Assembly: GCA_010093685.1 (NCBI GenBank)
Contig: MU006222.1
Location: 1,158,147 to 1,222,146, forward strand
DNA: 64,000 bases
Direction of reading: 5' to 3'
From: Ophiobolus disseminans
Taxonomy: Eukaryota > Ascomycota > Dothideomycetes > Pleosporales > Phaeosphaeriaceae
The notes beneath the pieces were generated by a model. That model made no database searches and was not told the DNA's origin. It worked only from the letters and a program-made list of their open reading frames with translations. The position numbers and the translations under genes were made by a program. The first letter of the stretch is position 1. Each line of letters opens with the position of its first letter. Of this stretch, positions 34,572 to 46,506 are shown piece by piece.

Positions 34572-36446
34572 ATGAGCGCTGCCCTGTCTGACACATCAAA
34601 GCATCCATACAATGCACTTGGAACCGCCGAAATTCGCCTTGTGAACCTTCTACCTGGGGAATTTGAAGATCCTATCGAGCTGGAGATTATCACCGTGGAT
34701 CTGCTCCACAAACCGTTATACGATGCTTTGTCGTACGTATGGCACCCACGCGACGGTACCATCGACACAATGAGGTCGCTCAAACCTGCATTGATCGTCA
34801 ATTTTAAATCTTACCCAATCCCCATCGGTGCCAACCTCGATGCTGCCATCCGTCACTTGAGGCCAAAACCAGACAGCCACAACAAGTCGTCTGGCCGGTG
34901 TCTGTGGATAGATGCTCTGTGTATCAACCAAGATCTCGCGGCAGAGCGGAGTCACCAAGTTGGTCTCATGAAAAGCATATACTCCTCGGCACAGCGAGTT
35001 CTGATATGGCTTGGACCTTCTCGATACTGCAGCGACTTCGTTTTAGATGCCTTGTTGACGGATGGGCTCAAAGGACACGAAATAGCTGACTTCATCAACT
35101 GCCTTGAGATCTTACTCCGGAGAGACTGGTTCAGTAGAGTTTGGGTTGCACAAGAGTTGACGCTCGCTCGTGAATGCCCTGTGGTTCATCTTGGCTACCA
35201 GACCTTCAGCTGGGATGACTTCGCGCTAGGTGTGAACCGAGTGCAACAGCGGCTGTGCGGTGCGGGAGATGTTCTCTGCACGAGTGGAAAACCCTATCTC
35301 AGGTACCTCCAAGAACATTCCCTTCCTCCAGGTCTACCGACATCAGCACTTGTCGCTCGTGCCAGGTGTGTACAACATCTGGCCGACTTACGGGCCGCGG
35401 GACAAAAGGCGACGTTCAGCCAACAATTCTTCCGTACAATGTACCTACAAGCCTCGGATCCTCGAGACAAAGTCTACGGTCTTCTCGGGTTCTCCAGCTT
35501 TGAAGAGATGGCCATTTTCCCGGACTATACCAAGTCAACGGAACACGTCTTTGCACATGCAGGAGCTGTGATTTTCCAGCAAGATTTCTGCTCATATATC
35601 GCTCATAAGCTCTGGGAGTATCAGAGACGAAAACTCTACGAATGGGCACGACCCTTCGCCGGGACACCAGCTGAGCAGCTACTAGCGGCTACAACGACGT
35701 CCAATTCGACGATCGTACCGAGGACCACGATTGAAAAAGTTCTCACCAAGTTGAATAGAGTGCACCCTATTGCCATATTCATCGACGAATTCTGTACCTT
35801 CGAAACCCTAGGCTCTTTCATGGGTCGTGTCGTGGCGTGTGACTACATCGCGTTCATCTCTCACTACCCAGAGAACTTTCTATTCAGCATCAATCGTCAC
35901 CTACACAGCCACAAAATTGGCCTTGACTGCAAGAGACTTCTGAAAGCTTTACTGGGACCGTCTAACCGGCACACCTTTGATATCGAAGCTATCTTAGCGT
36001 TCTTAGAAGACCATTTTGACGGCTTCCCAGCTCGAGTTGAGAGAAGCCAGACTCTGATAGCGCCAGAGGTCGACAAAGTTAGTCGACTCAAAGTGATGAA
36101 TAGCACCTGCTACGAGCAGCTCAAGACACTGAGTGAATACCACGGCGAACACGTTCAGGTCTTTTTGATGGACACTGGTCACGTTGGGATTGTGTCATCT
36201 CCACATTGGTGCACATCCATGGAGGTGGTTGGCCTTTTCGGTATCAATCTCCCCATGATCATGGCACAAGTGGCGCAGGACACATACCGTCTTGAAGATG
36301 TCGCGTATGTTGCGGGCCACACTCCAGGCGACAACCACATCGACGGACGAGCACTTGAAGCCGCGAAACCATACACTTGTTTGTCCAACGGTCGTCTGGG
36401 ACCGTCGGGGCAGTCTACGCTGTTGCTGGATCCATGGTATACGTAG
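34572..36446 (+). CDS. HET-domain (heterokaryon incompatibility) protein
   Basis: This single-exon CDS has 624 aa. The HET domain occupies about residues 45-210: YDALSYVWHPRDGT, then RCLWIDALCINQD, ERSHQVGLMKSIYSSAQRVLIWLGP and RRDWFSRVWVAQELTLA. The usual DPRDKVYGLLGFSS segment follows near residue 300, and the C-terminal part (about 480-610) carries the usual post-HET fold without another named domain. HET proteins trigger programmed cell death in fungal non-self recognition; many genomic copies have no known partner. The next gene, 830 bp downstream on the same strand, is a NACHT-ankyrin receptor, which makes a functional pair possible. Length and motifs look intact. A 27-codon uORF precedes the start. 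Confidence 0.92.
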   Translation: MSAALSDTSKHPYNALGTAEIRLVNLLPGEFEDPIELEIITVDLLHKPLYDALSYVWHPRDGTIDTMRSLKPALIVNFKSYPIPIGANLDAAIRHLRPKPDSHNKSSGRCLWIDALCINQDLAAERSHQVGLMKSIYSSAQRVLIWLGPSRYCSDFVLDALLTDGLKGHEIADFINCLEILLRRDWFSRVWVAQELTLARECPVVHLGYQTFSWDDFALGVNRVQQRLCGAGDVLCTSGKPYLRYLQEHSLPPGLPTSALVARARCVQHLADLRAAGQKATFSQQFFRTMYLQASDPRDKVYGLLGFSSFEEMAIFPDYTKSTEHVFAHAGAVIFQQDFCSYIAHKLWEYQRRKLYEWARPFAGTPAEQLLAATTTSNSTIVPRTTIEKVLTKLNRVHPIAIFIDEFCTFETLGSFMGRVVACDYIAFISHYPENFLFSINRHLHSHKIGLDCKRLLKALLGPSNRHTFDIEAILAFLEDHFDGFPARVERSQTLIAPEVDKVSRLKVMNSTCYEQLKTLSEYHGEHVQVFLMDTGHVGIVSSPHWCTSMEVVGLFGINLPMIMAQVAQDTYRLEDVAYVAGHTPGDNHIDGRALEAAKPYTCLSNGRLGPSGQSTLLLDPWYT

Positions 36447-37276
36447 ATTTGACGAGCCCAGAGCTGGTACTTATGCGAGTTGCTATTGTTAGCGTGTGCT
36501 GCGTGTGGAGGGCATGGAAGGTCCAGCGCGCAGCAGAAAGCAGAGGGCATGTTGCTTGTGAGGTAAGGCTAATACCAGGGGCTTTGTGGAGACTTTATAT
36601 TCGTTGCTTCCTCGAATTGTGCGACCAACGCTACAGTATCCTCTTAATGCGCAATGTTTATATCATACAACCCTGCGTCACGACCTATAGCTTGATCTGC
36701 GCCTCCCCTCAACACCTCTAGATCACAACTATAAATAACTTGGACTTACAGCATAACGCATAGAAGTGGAGACAAGTGGTAGGTAAATGTCGCAACTTAC
36801 TCACGATACAGCAGCTTCAGCCAAGTTGGTGCCCCTTGTACAAATTGTAAAGATGTCGATCAGTCATACACACAACATATTATCGGATCACGATATCTCG
36901 TAGTCCTGTGTGCTGCGTCAATTCGTAATCACGTTACCCTGTCCCAGCTAGCGCTAGCGCACATGTCGTCCGTTGTTTCAACATTGAACGCGTTTCCCCC
37001 AATACGCCGTCTACCTCAGTCTTTCCACGTTTAGACAATCCCTTGTCTACATTTCTACCAGACACGCGAGAAACCTCGAAATGTACTCGACATATCGCGT
37101 AACGCAGGAGCAACGCCCCGTACTACTATTAATAGGCGGGGATGGCGCGTGGGGCCAAAATGTCAGGAGAGTCTACATAAGCAACCTAGCGCTCGCTCAA
37201 CCACCTTCTTCGTTCCTCTGCCGTTTGCATACCTGAGTCTCATGCGCGTCGGCTCCCTATACAGGTAACAGCCGTT
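36447..37276. other. Intergenic region between HET and NLR genes
   Basis: No coding frame is supported. Near 37110-37140 a CCCCG and a GGCGGGG lie in opposite orientation around an AT-rich core, a possible palindromic GC-box/SYGGRG-type element. The last 80 bp are pyrimidine-rich, as in fungal leaders. Confidence 0.45.
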
Positions 37277-40200
37277 ATGGCTACCACTACAGAACAGCCT
37301 GCGATTGTTCAGTTGGTGGCGGACTCTGCCAAGAGTTTTCTCGCGTCTCTGTCACCAGATGAAGCCGCGCTCTTTCAGGCAACCAAGGCAGCGAAATCTC
37401 TACTACAGGAAGTCGAAACTGCCAACAGTGAGCACAAAGATGTGTCAGCTTCGCGTAAGGCCTCCGCTGCACTATTGCCATTCATCGCCGGCATAGAGCA
37501 ATATGGGCAAGCTATGGACGTTTTCGCGAACAGCAATGATCTGCTTTGCCCCATCTGGGGTAGCATTCGGATCGTACTCTATGTAAGAACATGTTCGAGT
37601 GAGTTTTGAATAGGGCGAGCCCCTTACTGATTACTTTATACTAGCTTGCTAAGGAGTTTGGAAAGTACTTCGAGAGCATTGCCACTATGCTCCAAGACAT
37701 TGGCGAAACCCTTGGAAGAATACCGCGGAGCTTACGACTGTATCCGGACAACAAAAATCTCCAGAATTCGGTTGTAGTCATATTTGAGAATATCATCGAG
37801 TTCTCTAGGAAGGCGAGGCACGTTTTCAGGACGGGGCGGAGCAAAAACAGTAGTAGGAAGACGATGAACATTGTTGTTTCCCTCACGGCTGCACTGAGGC
37901 TTCTCTGGAAGCCGTTCGAAGTTCAGTTCGGGGAGATAAGAGAAAACATCGCCAAGAGCGTGGCTGACATCGAAACGGAGGCCGATCTTGCCGAGAAAGA
38001 GCTCGTGCACGAGGGTCGGAACCAGGACAATAGTAGATGGACCAAGGCTGAGGCTTCGCAACGATTACTTGCGGAGTTCATAGATCACCAGAGCTGGACC
38101 CATGTCGTCGAGTGGCTGTCTCCCGCCAATGTCATCACGAACCACAAAGCAGCTTCGAAGTTACGACACCGAGATTCAGGCACGTGGTTCCTCCAGAGTA
38201 AATCTTTCCAAACGTGGCTGGCCGAGGATAATTCTTTCCTCTGGCTACATGCAGGTCCTGGCGCCGGAAAGACGGTTCTCGCTTCTAGCATAATCAATTA
38301 CTTGCAAGACAATGTGCAGAGTAAAACCACGGGCCTGGCGTATTTCTACTGCGATTACGCAGATACACAAAAACAAGAACCATCTAAGGTCTTGGGCACC
38401 CTCCTCGCGTCCCTCGCTAGACAGAACAAGGATGTGTTCGAGGCGATTCAAAAGTTCTTCTTGCAGCAATTCAAGGACACGGCAACGTTCACTGCCGGGT
38501 TCGATGAGCTACGGACAAACTTTTGTAGCTTCATCACGGGTCACTTCCAAAATGTCATCATTGTTGTTGATGCCCTCGACGAATCTAGCCCGGCAAACTG
38601 GACTCCCTCAGGCAATTCCTTCCGCTGGGACTGCCTTGCTGGAGCATTCCAAGATATACTGCAGCAGTGTGGTTCGGTCAAGATCTTGGTTACGAGTCGA
38701 AATGAGCTGTCCATCTCTCGCATCTTCGACACCCTTCCCAGCACATCCATTGAAGAAGGCGATGTTGCTTCCGATATCAGTGACTATATTACCGCCGAGT
38801 TATCTGCCAAGATATCCCAGCGCAAGTTGAAGCTCAGAAATCCTAAGCTTGAGTCGAAAATTCGGGACCAACTTGTTCAGAGATCCAAAGGTATGTTTCA
38901 ATGGGCAAAATGTCAAATTGAGGCGCTCTGTAGGTGCCGCAACGACAAAGCGATCGAAGCCGCCTTGGAAAACCTGCCTAAGACGCTGCACGATACATAC
39001 AGTCGCATTCTCCAGCGGGTGGAACATGACCATCCGGAGGACATTGATGTTGTACAAAACATGTTACGCTGGCTTGTACGGAGTGTTCGAGCTATGACAT
39101 TAAACGAGCTTGCAGAGGCTATGGCTGTGGATCCAGACGATGAGGCGACGTCCATGGATCTCGGTGCCGTAGACACAGATCCTGAGGATATTCTCAATGT
39201 TCTGGGTAGCCTTGTCACGGTTTCGGCCGAGGGTTTTGTGTCCCTGGCGCATTACTCGGTTCAAGAATTCCTGACATCGGACGAAACGATGAAGCAGAAA
39301 CCCGTCTTTTGGGTTGGACTACAGGAAGTGGAAGCACAGCTTGCCAGCGTGTGTCTGACATATCTGTGCTATGATGACTTCACGGATACAAAACTACCAG
39401 ACCTACAGGAGTTAGAAGAGAGACTTGCAGAGTACAAGTTATACCGGTATGCCGCGCAGGCGTGGGCTCTACACGCAAATCGCAGCGAGAAACAAGGAAT
39501 TCAACCGGAGCAGGTTGTGGACCTTACTATGCGTCTCCTTCACTCGACTGATGATTCTCACGCCAATTTCAATTCGTGGGTGGAGTGCTACCAGCACTGC
39601 GACTTCAGCAAGCAATCTCGGAAACGTATTGCTGACCCAATATTCGTAGCTGCGTTCTATGGTCTTACGGAAGTCACTACTGCTCTACTCGATGAGGAGT
39701 CGGTTGATCACAAACGGCTCGTCGACTGTCTCGTCATCGCAGCTGCGAATGGTCATGCTGGTGTTATCGAGGCGTTCCTCAAATATTCGGCCAAGAACTT
39801 GGAGCAAGACTCTGAGAGTGAAGAAGTGGCAGACGGCACCGAACAAACAACGAATGATACAGAAGAGGAGGCTGAGACCGACGACGGGGCCCGCGACGTG
39901 TCTCGTCGAACGAAAGGTCTTCAAGCTGATCTTCCGAAAGCACTTTATGCAGCCGCTGCTAAAGGACATACTGATGTTGTCACCCTCCTCCTTTCGAATG
40001 GTGCTCAGATCGACGCTCGTGGAGGACGAGATGGCACCGCCTTACAAGCTGCTGCCCTCGAAGGTCGAGCCGATGTGGTCCAAATACTTCTCAAGAATGG
40101 CGCCAACCACCGACAAGCGTGCAAACGTTACGGCACTCCTCTTTCAGCAGCGGCCGAAAAAGCACATCAGAACACCTGCAGTTTTCTACTAAAACACGGC

Positions 40201-43200
40201 GCTAATCCAAACGGAAGTGGCGGTTGGCATTCTCTTCCACTCGTCGCAGCTATTGTGGGCAAGAACATAAACATCATTCGACAAATCATCGAAGCTGGCG
40301 CAGATCTGAACCGTATTGTAGGAGGCCGACACGGTGGGCCACTGTCGGCTGCTGCTTCATTTGGTATGAATGATCTGATCAAAGAGCTTGTGGACCACGG
40401 GGCGAAAATCAACGACGAAGATGACAAAGCAAGCGACGCGCTCTATGCTGCATCTCTCACAGGTCACTTGTCGACAGTAGAGTTGCTTCTTCAGCTGGGT
40501 GCTGATGTTAACGCGAAGGGGGGTAGACACCGCAATGCCCTAGGCGTGGCTAGTGCCGAAGGCAATGTCGAAGTCGTACATCTGCTCCTAGACGCTGGCG
40601 CAGATGTGGATTATTTCGACGAGCACTGGGGCAACGCATTGCAAGCCGCCGCTCAAAGGGGCCACGAAGCTATTGTCACTGCACTCGCTGAAGCTGGTAT
40701 GGATCCGAATGCTGCAGCTGGTGGAAAAGGGACTGCGCTCGTGGTTGCTGCCGCTAATGGCCATGATGGCGTGATCAAGACGCTATTCTCTCTTGACGTT
40801 CCATCAGGAGACACATGGGAAATGACAGCGGCGCTAATTGCAGCCTCTTCGGGTGGCAAAAAAGGATACGCCAGTACTGTACAGCTGCTGGTTGACAACG
40901 GCGCAGATGTAAACGGCCTAGCCCAACCTTCACAGACTGCAAGTTACTGCACACCTCTTCAGACTGCAGCCTCCAAAGGATTTGTCGACATCGTCAAGCT
41001 TCTGCTCGTGCTCGAAGCCGATGCCAATACCGATGAGGCTGATGAAGGGTGGTACGGCACTGCACTCATGGCAGCAGTCACCGCGGCGGGCCACAACCAA
41101 GAGCTGATCACGATCATGCTAGATGCAGGCGCAGATGTCAATGAGATATCGCCTGATACCTCCAATTTCAACGGCACGCCTCTCTCATATGCTGTCCGAG
41201 AAAATAACGCGGAGTCTGTGTCCATCTTACTTGAAAGAGGTGCTGATGTTAACATCATCGGAGCATCTTTCTATAGTCCCCTGATGATGGCCATAACCGC
41301 AGACAACGAACCCTTATTCGACCTTCTGCTGAAATATGGTGTTGATGTCAACACTGTTGCAGAACCACTTGACCTGCGGGATAGTATCGACGAGGGATTG
41401 TCGGATTGTACAGTTACCGCTGTGCAGACCGCTGCCTGGTACGGCCACGAGAATCTGATGCGCAGACTGATAGACCTCGGTGCTCGGCTCTCTGAACCTG
41501 TAGAAGATGCTCCATTTATCTCGGCCCTACAGGCTGCTGCATACTGTGGCCATGAAGACGTAGTTCGTGCACTCATAGAGCTCGGAAGCGACGTCAACGA
41601 AAGAGGAGGCTACTTTGGTTCAGCATTGCAAGCGGCTGCGCATAGGGGAGAGTTGGATACTGTCCGTATATTGCTGGAAGCTGGCGCCCTTGCGAACGAG
41701 ATCGACGTTGGCCACTTCCACAGCGCACTTTTGGCGGCTTGTATGGAGGAGTTCGAAACCACTGTGGATCTCGTCAAGCTTCTAGTCGAGCACGGCGCCG
41801 ACGTGAGGCAGAAACAGAAAGGCGCTTACCCATACGCCCTTCATGCGATCTCCAAGCTACTATCAGAAGCGAAAGAGCCTCTGATATCCTTTTTGGTCGA
41901 AGCCGGTGCTGATATCAATGCTACTGGTGGTTTGTTTGGCACTGCGCTTCAGGCAGCGGCTTCGAATGGCGATTCTGAAGTAGTCAATCTGCTGATTGAA
42001 GCAGGCGCTGATCCCAATGTCACCGGTGGCTTCTATCATACCCCTTTGCAGGCTGCGTACCGACACGGTTTTTTTACCGCCATAGGCGTACTGTACGAAC
42101 ATGGCGCACGCAACGACCTCGTGGGTGGCAGTAGAGCGGGAAGTGCTATTGGTCAAGGGCTGTATAGCACGTCTTATGGCGAGGGCGAGACTGGATGCTG
42201 CTCGACTCTTCTCCACCAGGCCTATGCTCGCCACGACTTAGATCCAAACCTCGAATTCGGCGAGTGGGGAAATGCCCTTCAGCATGCGATTATCTCGGAT
42301 GCACGGTATATTGATGATATCAAAACGATTATCAATGCCGGTGCCGATATCAACAAAATTGGAGGGAGATCGGGGACAGCATTAACGGCAGCAACCTGGA
42401 TAGGCGAGACGGAGACCTTTGAATTGCTGCTGGAAATGGGGGCCGACGTCAACATCGGTAATAATCGCTATCCTAATGCAGCCTTTGCCGCTGTCAAGAC
42501 AGGCAATCGCGATATGCTAAAGGCGCTCATCGAAAAAGGCGCAGACGTCAAAATCCCGTCCGGGCATTACGGTACCACAGCGCAGTGCGCAGCCCGTTTC
42601 TCTAGTCTCTCCATCCTACGAACGCTTCTTCGCGCGGGCGCAGAGATCAACACTGCTGCGTGTGGTATCCTCGGCTGCCCTCTACAAGCCGCGATCGTAA
42701 GCGGGGATACAGTAATGGCGCGGTACCTTTTGCACCGAGGTGCGAACGTGCATGCCAAAGGCGGACGCTTCGGAGGCGTATTGAACGCTGCTGTTCTTGC
42801 GCCACGTGCTGCTGCTGACATGGTGGAACTGCTTCTGAAGAAAGGTGCCGACGTCAATGAGCGAGGATACAGGTACGGGACGCCACTGCAAGCAGCAGCG
42901 TGTGAAGGACATCTCAACAACGTCCTGTTGCTGCTCAGATACGGCGCCGACGTGAACATGTGTAGAGGAAGATACGGAACAGCTCTGCAAGCCGCTTGCA
43001 CCGCCGGGCAAGACATGATTGTCAAATTATTAGTCGAAAGAGGCGCCGACCCAAACATCCACGGCGGCCGATATACATCCCCCCTCACCGCCGCCGCCAT
43101 CTACGGCAACGAAGACATAGTGCAATATCTCATCGACGAAGCAGGCGCAACATGGTGTCTCGTCGATCGCAAAAAGCTAGGACACGTCCCGACAGCAACA

Positions 43201-43656
43201 CTCGACTACGCCGACGACGTGCTCCGCGAAGCTAAAAATCCCACACCCACGGACGAAGAATCCGAAGACGAAGAATGGGCTACAGATGAGGAAGAAGTAG
43301 AAGACGACGACAACACCACCGAGCCGAAACAATATCTAGATTGGAACGTAGACTGCATCCCGAATGCGTTGGAACCTTACAAACCCAAGCCGTCTCACTG
43401 GGGCATCGTCCGCGAAATGAGCTTCCACTCTTTCTCCAAACGCTACGCCGGCAACGGCGCACTTACAGATGCTGGTGACAGTAATCGGTCTAGTCGCAAA
43501 CCTACGCTGCAGCATACGGGCAGTAATTTCAGCAGTGCTTCGGGGCGGGGGACGCCGAGGCTGTCGCAGACGACGACGCTGTGTGCGGACGGTGGGGAGT
43601 TGAAGGAGTGGGATACGACGGTGCTGGAGTGGGTGCAGGTGGATGATGATGATTGA
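37277..43656 (+). CDS. NACHT NLR with DUF7708-like N-terminus and about 33 ankyrin repeats
   Basis: Exons are 37277-37582 and 37645-43656, giving 2105 aa. The N-terminal 200 residues (ALLPFIAGIEQYGQAMDVF, LLCPIWGSIRIVLY, LAKEFGKYFESI) match the DUF7708-type domain found before fungal NACHT modules. The NACHT has a P-loop GPGAGKT at 306-312, a Walker B VVDALDE ending at residue 415, and a winged-helix-like segment with LPKTLHDTYSRIL and VSLAHYSVQEFL. From about residue 770 to 1940 I count about 33 ankyrin repeats, many with the GG-Arg/Tyr/Phe-Gly-Thr-Ala-Leu-Gln-Ala-Ala boundary. An acidic linker interrupts repeats 2 and 3. The C-terminus is acidic, then Ser-rich. Fungal NLRs sense non-self or regulate cell death. 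Repeats are divergent at residue level, so there is no sign of very recent unit amplification. Confidence 0.93.
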
Positions 43657-43842
43657 ATGTGAAATAGGTTGTTATTTGGTGGGGGTTTGGGATGGTGGGT
43701 ATGGAGACTGGGGTTAGTAGGGGTAAGAGGAAACAACTCAGTGTCACAATTGTAGTGAGCACACTGAAAGGCCCAAACATATCTTATACTTAGTCCAGGC
43801 GCTACACTCATCAACGTAGATGCACGAACCAAGCCATACACT

Positions 43843-45657
43843 CTACAACTCATCATGCTCAGGCATAGCTTTCTTCACCTCGACGCCACACACGGCCGGC
43901 GTGCCCACCTCCATCCGATACACACACTTCTCCTCTTCGACAATCTTCCAGATCTCGTCTTTCTCGGCACAGGCCAGCACTACCAGCGTGCTGCGGTTCG
44001 GCCCGTTCCAGCAGTGCTGGCCGTTCTCGTACTTGATGGCGATGCGCTCGCCGGAGCCCAGGCCCTTGCCGTCAGCAGGCAGTTCCTCGTCCACCGTGAT
44101 AGACGTAATGTGTGCAAAGTTGCCCATGCCGGTGTGGCCGCCGCCTTTCTTTGACTTCTGCGTTGTGCGCGATAGAAAGCAGTGCTCGTATGTGTATTCG
44201 CCGCTGTCCTTCTCGACGCACACATCTTTCAGGGCGCGGAAGATGGCGTCGGGGCCGTAGTCTTTTGTGAGATCCTCCTCGTGCTTTGTGAGCTCTTGTT
44301 TGTCGGTCTCGAGTTCGCGTTTGGCGGATTCGAGCTGGTCCCTTGCGTCTGTGACGACTTTGGACTCGGTGGCGTCGCCGGTGTTGGGGTCGGCGAGGAT
44401 GCCGTTTTCGATAAGCATGACGCGGAAGTCACGTAGTTTGGAGTCTACCCAGTTGCGGACGGGGGCGGGGAGGTACTCTTCGAACTTGTAGACTAGTCAT
44501 CACGTTAGAAAGGTTGCATACACAGGTCGCTGGAGCTGATATAACTTACGGACTTCGATGTCGGATTGCTCCGTGGAGGTCTCGAATTCCTCCCACTTGA
44601 TGGCGCTCTCGGAGTCAGGCTTCAGGATCTCGTCGAGGTCGCGGTCGAGAGCATCGTTGGATGCGGGTCGGTCTTGTGCGGCGTAGTTCTCCCATGCCTG
44701 GACGGCGCGCTTGACGCCCTCGTCGTTGAAGTTGGGGTTGTACTCCTCCTTGAAGCGCTTGAGCATGGCCTCCAGCTCGTCCACCCGCCCCTTGGCCGTG
44801 TCTCGCTCTGATCGCAGGCGATTCAGATTCTCTGTCAGCTCTTCGATGCGGCCTTTTGCCAGGCTCGACAGCACCGTGATCTTCCCGCCCTTGCCTGCGC
44901 CTTTGACGATCTTGCCCCGCTCTGCGCGCTCGATCTCGACGACGCTCTTTTCGAGCTGCTCGACCTTGAGTGTCTGTCCCTCGATCTGTGTCTTGAGCGT
45001 GCCGATGCGGTCCTCGACTTCCTTGCGTAACCGTCCAGCCTCGGCGATGAGCTCCTTCCTCCGCTGTCTGGCCGCATTCACGCTCTTTTGCCGTATCTCG
45101 TCCTGCTTCCTCCACTCTTTGCCAATTTTGGCGCACTGGTCGTCGCACCTGACGCCCCCCACGCCATCGTACTCGTCGCTTCCATCACAGCATAATTCGT
45201 AGTCGCATACACCGTCGTTGACGTTGGTGAAGGGGATGTAGCTCGGTATGTGGCCCTTGTTCTTGCAGTAGAAGCCGGGGAGGGCAAGGGACTCGTTCAC
45301 TGTGCCGGCCTTCCCCCGCGAGGGCTGCGGTGGGGAGAGGGGTGAGATGTAGGAGCAGGCGGCGGTGCCTGGTTCGTCTGAGCCGTCGGGGCAGTCGCAG
45401 TATTCGTCGTTCACATGTGCAATGGGGACGGTGATGCTGGGATTCGAGATGCACATGAACGTCTCCGGGTTCTTGTAGAATTTGGCGACTGCAATCCATC
45501 TTGTCAGCAACCAGTTTACGGCTCAGCGAAGCTGGAACGGGCGCAACATACACTCCGGGCCTACACCACGCGGCCGCGACGGCTCCGACGCGGCATTGGC
45601 CGTGCTGGCAAGCACCGGCAGCAGTATCGCAAGTGATGACACGTGCTTCTTCCCCAT
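43843..45657 (-). CDS. Glucosidase II beta subunit (PRKCSH homologue)
   Basis: Exons (minus strand) are 45552-45657, 44550-45488 and 43843-44492, giving 564 aa. A signal peptide precedes RGVGPE, joined by splicing to FAKFYKNPETFMC, the family N-terminus. Two LDL-receptor-A-like cysteine clusters (EYCDCPDGSDEPGTAAC and YELCCDGSDEY) are followed by a coiled coil of about 140 residues, an acidic or charged stretch, LYKFEEYLP formed across the second splice, a second short coiled coil, and a C-terminal MRH domain (CVEKDSGEYTYEHCF, MEVGTPAVC). The last four residues are HDEL, the ER retrieval signal. The protein tethers the catalytic alpha subunit in the ER and recognises mannose on N-glycans during glucose trimming in glycoprotein quality control. 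All family landmarks are present. Confidence 0.96.
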
Positions 45658-46506
45658 ATTGGCGTGCGGTGGGAGCAATTGAAGCTTGAGACTTCGAGTT
45701 GGCTGATCGAACACATGGCGCTTTCGCGGTACCCTTGAATGGCCGGCCAATCAGACGTCGGTGGGGCTTGGCCATCTGATCCACCTTCGACTGTACCTCC
45801 GCCTCTTTCCCTCACCATGACCGACCTCATGTCTCTTCTAGAATCGGAATCGCCTTTATAGGAGGGCAGCGGACTCTCGAAATATCCACAGAGACTGAGA
45901 AACAGGAGCTGAAAATTGAATATGCTCACCCCAGTCCGTACTACAGCGTTCGACTGCAGAATCGCACACTCGCTGTCACCAACATGTAGATTCGAAAAGC
46001 ACCCTCGATGATTCCACTGCTAAGCACATGAGGTGGGATCCCGCTTTCTTGTCGCCTCGTTACACCGACTTATCAGACAAGCTCGTCGAGATGACTGGCC
46101 TTCCCACGCATCAAACAGGCACTGCTCAACCAAAACGCGACACCGTTCGAGGCATGCCCAATTAGAGTGTCAAATTAGAAAATACCAACAGCTTGTAGCC
46201 CAGCGTGGGCCATTCCATGACACATGGATGCAGCTTTCGGTAGCGGTCGACATTCGCCGCTATAGCAAACGCCCAGCATGCATCCTCATTGCTCGCTTTC
46301 GATGCGCCGAGGCCGATGCCAATGTCGAGCATAAGCGGATATACCGCATTGCCCAGGTATATCGTTTGTACGCATTGGGCAGTACATCATGTCCGATGTG
46401 ATGGGAGCTTTTCTACTTCTTCATCATCCAACTTCCACATAGATGCACCCATTTCGGTTGCAGCCGCACTATCATACATCATCGAACCATTGTCCCATCA
46501 AGCGAC
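45658..46506. other. Divergent promoter region
   Basis: It lies between the starts of the glucosidase II beta gene (minus) and the tandem-CHCC gene (plus). No frame with protein-like composition was seen; nothing else stands out. Confidence 0.5.

Noticed and set aside
44566..45202. Plus-strand frames across the glucosidase II beta gene
   Set aside because: They are antisense shadows of a clearly identified gene with full domain structure and HDEL end.
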